DNA from: Halicephalobus mephisto | Taxonomy: Eukaryota > Nematoda > Chromadorea > Rhabditida > Panagrolaimidae | Direction of reading: 5' to 3' | Assembly: GCA_009193035.1 (NCBI GenBank) | Contig: SWDT01000065.1 | Location: 62,001-126,000 of the forward strand | DNA length: 64,000 nt | Part shown: positions 59,330 to 64,000 of the stretch, piece after piece | Layout of the letters: the number at the start of each line of letters is the position of its first letter | Numbering within the stretch: position 1 is the first letter of the stretch | Position numbers and translations under genes: made by a program | The notes under the pieces: model-generated | Seen by the model: the letters and a program-made list of their open reading frames with translations, nothing else | The model's database searches: none | What the model was told of the DNA's origin: nothing

Positions 59330-59980
59330 AATTTTTTGGAAAATTGAATTATTTTGATTTTTCTTATTTGTTTTAGATTTTTATAAATTTATATTTATAG
59401 TGTTAAATAGGTGTTGATATAGTGTATCAATATACATGTTTAAGGAAATTATATAAATTACACAAATTTCACAAAAGAAAAAAATTACTTCAAAAATTGC
59501 AATTTTACATCAAAGGTTTTAGAAAATTTATTTTGATTTTTTTAACTTATTTTAGATTTTTATGAATTTATATTTACATCTTCGGATAGGTGTTGATATA
59601 GTGTATCAATATACATGTTTAAAAAAATTATATAAATTACACAAATTCCACAAAAGAAAAAAATTACTTCAAAAATTGCAATTTTATATCAAAGGTTTTA
59701 GAAAATTCATTTTGATTTTTTAAACTTATTTTAGATTTTTATAAATTTATATTTACATCTTTGGATAGGTGTTGATATAGTGTAGCAATATACATGTTTA
59801 AGAAAATTATATAAATTACACAAATTTCAAAAAAGAAAAAAATTACTTCAAAAATTGCAATTTTACATCAAAGGTTTTAGAAAATTCACTTTGATTTTTT
59901 AAACTTATTTTAGATTTTTATGAACTTTAATTCATAGTGTTAAATAAATGTTGATATAGTGTATGAAAATACATGTTTAA
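59330..59980. repeat. Tandem repeat, about 179 bp, four copies
   Basis: GGTGTTGATATAGTGTATCA recurs at 59410, 59590, 59769 and (decayed) 59949, each followed by AATATACATGTTTAAGAAAA and TACACAAATTTCACAAAAGA. Confidence 0.9.
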
Positions 59981-60936
59981 AAAATTGCAATTTTTAAAGT
60001 TGTTTTTTATGTAATTTATGCAATTTTTAAACTTTGTGTTACTATTTTGATTTTGATTTTTTAACTTTTAAAAAACAATTTTCTGATTTATACTTTTTCA
60101 TGTATGAAGCGTTGTAGAATCTTCCTGATGCCAAGTTTTCTTTTATTCAAGAAGAAATTTGATTTAGCGAAAAAAAATTGAATCGTCGATTGTACTTTTT
60201 CCGCCGAACAGGATTCAGCTTCCTCATTCCAAAATTCTTCGTAAATTATGTTTTGCACCATTTTTTTGCGAAATAGTCTAATTACGATCTACATATTAGA
60301 TTTGAATAAAAAATTGATAAATTCAAACAATTTTTAAATTTTTTGCAAAAATTAAATTTAAAAATTGCAAAAAGCAAAAATAATAAGAAATTTTAAAATA
60401 TTTCGGATTTTTGAGGAAGAATATGGAGAATTTTCGAGGATACTGTAGAATTTTCTAAAGTTTTCCAAAATGTAAAGAATTTTAAAATGAATTTTTGGAA
60501 TTAGGAATTTTGAAATTCTGAAATTTCGAAGGATTTTTAGAGGTTTTTAGAATTTTCTGATTTCAAAGATCTGCTAGAATTGAATAAAAAACATAAAATT
60601 AAAATTTATAACTTCAAAATTTTGAAAATTTTTAAGTTTTAAAAATTTTTAATTTCTGAAAATTTCTAAATTTTGGAAATTTCGAAGTTTTGGAAATCTG
60701 TGTTGAGATAATTTTGTATTAGTTGCGTTTTTAAATTTTTTGCAGTAAAATTTTGGAATCATTATCTGAAATCAAAAAATTCAGAAATTATAGAGCTTTT
60801 TGGAAATTCGTGTAGAGGCAAATTTGCAATAATTTAATTTTAAAAATATAATTTTTCTGAAGTTCAAAAATGAATTCAACACTGATTTTCGAAATGTTAT
60901 CAAATAGTTTAAATTTAAACCCAATAATGCCAACAT
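59981..60936. other. Gene-free AT-rich stretch
   Basis: Mostly A/T-rich text with loose TTTCGAAATTTTGGAA repeats from 60400 to 60790. No exon seen. Confidence 0.4.
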
Positions 60937-61235
60937 AAAGTGTAACTTCCGGCTCCATAACAATTGCGAAATGTGACGAAAATGTAATATAATTGTCATA
61001 TTTTTATAAATATTTAGCATTTGTAACGAAAATTGTAACATAATCGTTATATTTTTATAAATACTTGATATTTATAACGGAAATATAACATAATCGTTAT
61101 ATTTTTCATGAATACTTGATATTTGTGATGAAAATTGTAACATAATCGTCACGTTTTTATAAATATTTAGCATTTGTAACGAAAATTATAACATAATAGT
61201 GACGATTTATCTTTATTACTGGACTAAAAGTTACG
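60937..61235. mobile_element. MITE family 2 copy with internally amplified units
   Basis: The left end AAAGTGTAACTTCCGGCTCC and the right end CTAAAAGTTACGTTTTTT are inverted repeats like those of 61313-61451. Between about 60980 and 61195 a unit of roughly 60 bp (CATAATCGTTATATTTTTAT, ATTTGTAACGAAAATTGTAA) is repeated four to five times, which doubles the length. Confidence 0.75.
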
Positions 61236-61312
61236 TTTTTTTGTATATTGTAATTTACGTATTTAAAAAGGAAGAATCAACTATTTGTTAGAAAATTGCC
61301 AACTTTACACAC

Positions 61313-61451
61313 AAAAGTGTAACTTTTGGATTCGTAGCAATTGCGAAATGTGACACAATCGTCACATTTTTCACGGATAATTGGTATTTGTGACGAAAAT
61401 TACAACTTAACAGTGAAGATTTGCATTTTTTACTGAATTAAAAGTTACGTT
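61313..61451. mobile_element. MITE family 2, simple copy, about 140 bp
   Basis: The ends AAAGTGTAACTTTTGG and TTAAAAGTTACGTTT are inverted. The interior contains AGCAATTGCGAAATGTGACA. It matches the interrupted copy at 46974-47405 in reverse and lacks the nested insertion, so it serves as an unoccupied reference. Confidence 0.75.
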
Positions 61452-61489
61452 TAAATTTGTGTGCAATTTGATGTTTATTTTTTCCAAGT

Positions 61490-61865
61490 TACCGTTTCCC
61501 TAATCCTTGTCCTTTTAATCTCTAGTTTGCAATCTTTATTGAGTTAGACACTCCTGCACTAGTTCCCGACCAGAATTACAAGTACCTTGTTCTCGCTAAA
61601 AGTACAGATCTTTGAACAGTTTACTTTAGTTTCATTTTCGACATTGAAAAAAGAGGATTTCCGAGCTTTGATCAGGATATCAATTTACACTTTTCATGTT
61701 TTTAGTTTGGACTTGAAAACGGAAGTTTTGTCAAATGTCAAAACTTTAAAAATGCCGTATATCCAGATTTTTCGGAGACGTCCCGGTTGTCTTTCGCCAA
61801 TTGTCCCGATTTTGCCTCTGGCTATGGGAAATTTAGCTACTGAAAACAATAATAATGAATAAAAG
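61490..61865 (+). other. GC-richer island with an open frame, unassigned
   Basis: A plus-strand frame ends FRRRPGCLSPIVPILPLAMG NLATENNNNE at 61862 and could be a terminal exon after the acceptor CATGTTTTTAG. A minus-strand frame after TTGTTTTCAG reads VAKFPIARGKIGTIGERQPG. I recognise neither. Confidence 0.2.
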
Positions 61866-62209
61866 AGCAAATCCGGATAAATAGAGATAAAGATAAATTA
61901 AAAACTGATTGGAGGGATTGTGTTCGAAAAAATCGAAAATTCTGCACTTTAGGGATTTATTAATTTTCATTTTTAATTAACATTATTATTGTGAATTAAA
62001 TTATCAAAAAAATGAATTTTATTCAACTGAGATAAATTTAATTTAAAAAGTTAAAAATTTAAAAAAAAAATTAATTTTTTAAAATTTTTTAAATTAAGTA
62101 ATGTTTATTAATTTTAGGAAAAATTTAAATAAAATAAAATAATTTTGAATGGAAATTTTTAATGTTGATAAATATAATCATTTTTATGTTTTTTTAAAGG
62201 ACTAGTAGT

Positions 62210-63880
62210 CAAGTTTGTGACGGAAAAATTAGTCAAATATTTTTCGTAGCGAGACCACACCTTGATGTACATTGTCAGAATATAGAGATCAAAGAAACCG
62301 TCGAATAAAAATTTTTATTTCATTATGAATAACGTTACAGTACCAATAGCCAAATTTATTGTTAATGAATCAAGTATTTTTTGCGAAAAAATTACATTGT
62401 GATATATATTTTCAAAAGATGAAGACGGAAGAAACTGCCGGGTAAGAAAGTCGTGATTTTACGATAAATACAGTTTATAATATTAATAATCAAATTTATT
62501 GTTTAAAAAATGAATATCTTTTGTAATAGGATCATACTGTGATAGATACCTCTAAAGTATAAAGATGGGACAAATTTTTAGTTAAGAAAGTCGTGATTCT
62601 GTAATGAATATAGTTTATTATATTAATAATCAAATTTATTGTTGAAAAAAATGAATATCTTTTGTAATAGAATCATACTGTGATATATACCTCTAAAGTA
62701 TAAAGATGGGACAAATTTTTAGTTAAGAAAGTCGTGATTTTACGATAAATACAGTTTATAATATTAATAATCAAATTTATTGTTAAAAAAATGAATATCT
62801 TTTGTAATAGAATCATACTGTGATATATACCTCTAAAGTATAAAGATAGGACAAATTTTTAGTTAAGAAAGTCGTGATTTTACGATGAATATAGTTTATA
62901 ATATTAATAATCAAATTTATTGTTAAAAAAATAATTCTTTTGTAATAGGATCATACTGTGATATATACCTCTAAAGTTTAAAGATGGGACAAATTTTTAG
63001 TTAAGAAAGTCATGATTCTGCAGTGAATACAGTTTATAATATTAATAATCAAATTTATTGTTTAAAAAATAATTCTTTTGTAATAGGATCATACTGTGAT
63101 AGATACCTCTAAAGTATAAAGATACAAGAAACTTCTGAATGGAAAATTTGGTCCTACAGAGAATAATGTTTACAGTATTAATAACTAAATTAATATTTAA
63201 AAATTAGTTAAATATCTTCTACGACAGGACTGTATTTTGATATTTATTTTCAGGACCTAAAAATCAAAAAAGCTGTTTAACGAAAATTATAATTACACCA
63301 CGAATAATGCTCACAATATCAGTAATTAAATCCACACTTGAAAAGTAAGTACTTTTCGCAACAGGACCACATCGGCATGTGTCAGAAAATAAAGATCAAA
63401 GAAACTTCCGAATGTAAAATTTGTGATTTCATTACGAACGATGTTTACAGTCTCATTAATCAAATCCATTGTTGAAGATGAATTAATTATTTTTCGGAAT
63501 AAAATTGGACCTTGGAATTTTGGAAAATAAAGATCAAAGAAATTTCCGAATAAAAGTTGCGATTCCGCCACGAACGCGGCCAGAATACCAATGATGTCAC
63601 TGATTTAGGTTGTCAAAAATTCCATCAATTTTATAATTTTTATGTTTTTTTTAATAAAAAATGTAATTAATCAAGTTTAAAAAGTTCGAAATAAATTAAA
63701 AAATTAATTTTTCGAACAAAACAGTACTTAAAATTTGTCGTTGAATTTTCGATACGGTAATGAGTCAAATATCATTCGCGACGAAAACACACCTTGATGT
63801 ATCTTGTCGAAAAATAAAGATCAAAGACATTGCCGAATGAAAGTTTTGATCTTACCGCGAACGTTGTTTGATTCATTTTC
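62210..63880. repeat. Tandem repeat, about 140 bp, five close copies with decayed flanking copies
   Basis: ATCATACTGTGATATATACC recurs at 62532, 62673, 62813, 62952 and 63088 with AGTTAAGAAAGTCGTGATTT and ATTAATAATCAAATTTATTG. More diverged units (AATAAAGATCAAAGAAA, TTCCGAATGAAA) lie at about 62220-62440 and 63230-63860. The open frame at 63326-63571 is repeat-derived. Confidence 0.88.
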
Positions 63881-64000
63881 GATCATAAATTTGACTAAAA
63901 ATTTTAAAATTAAAAATTTGGCTTCAGTACTATCTTTGAAGTAATTTTTTACAATATATAATTACCACTCATCACATTTGATTATTTTTAAAATAAATAA

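Noticed and set aside
63326..63571. 81-codon frame with repeated FGNFFDLYF-like words
   Set aside because: It is read from decayed units of the 140-bp array; the repetition is in the DNA, not a protein feature.

Overview
The window comes from a nematode, probably not a Caenorhabditis. The evidence is a Gly-X-Y cuticle collagen with the nematode N-terminal box and RxRR site, a nematode-type nuclear receptor DNA-binding domain, AG acceptors placed just before start codons (typical of spliced-leader trans-splicing), a probable operon, and multi-exon genes with many 40-80 nt introns. Acceptors are a mix of TTTCAG and TTTTAG, less uniform than the Caenorhabditis consensus. Noncoding DNA is very AT-rich and packed with tandem repeats. 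All gene models below were assembled by eye from open frames, GT-AG borders and phase matching.

Layout. 0.2-2.2 kb (-): five-exon beta-tubulin, 444 residues. 6.4-11.7 kb (-): nuclear receptor with a DNA-binding domain but no ligand-binding domain (ODR-7-like), with two possible terminal exons. 12-29.5 kb: repeat desert with a few weak small exons. 29.6-32.9 kb (+): cuticle collagen, ending 60 bp from the convergent OGG1. 32.9-40.1 kb (-): four genes head to tail at 200-350 bp spacing, in transcription order hel-1/UAP56 helicase, TMEM268-like membrane protein, phosphoseryl-tRNA(Sec) kinase, 8-oxoguanine glycosylase OGG1; this looks like an operon. 40.6-46.5 kb (+): eleven-exon cohesin subunit SCC-3/STAG, divergent from hel-1 across 438 bp. 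47-51.5 kb: small inverted-repeat transposons, one nested inside another, plus degraded coding fragments. 53.2-54.3 kb (+): small two-exon protein with a SERTA/IER-like helix. 54.3-64 kb: tandem repeats, more inverted-repeat elements and some unassigned GC-rich islands.

The hel-1 cluster joins mRNA export, tRNA(Sec) charging and base-excision repair, and the divergent SCC-3 is a cohesin core subunit; all are housekeeping functions, as expected of nematode operons. The most notable points are an apparently intact OGG1 (C. elegans is generally held to lack one), the operon-like cluster, four clustered single-base losses in the 3' half of hel-1, alternative terminal exons in the receptor gene, a TA-flanked pogo-type MITE nested in a second MITE with a related unoccupied copy 14 kb away, a roughly 20-copy AGCGAA hairpin repeat family, and repeats that supply 3' splice sites in scc-3.
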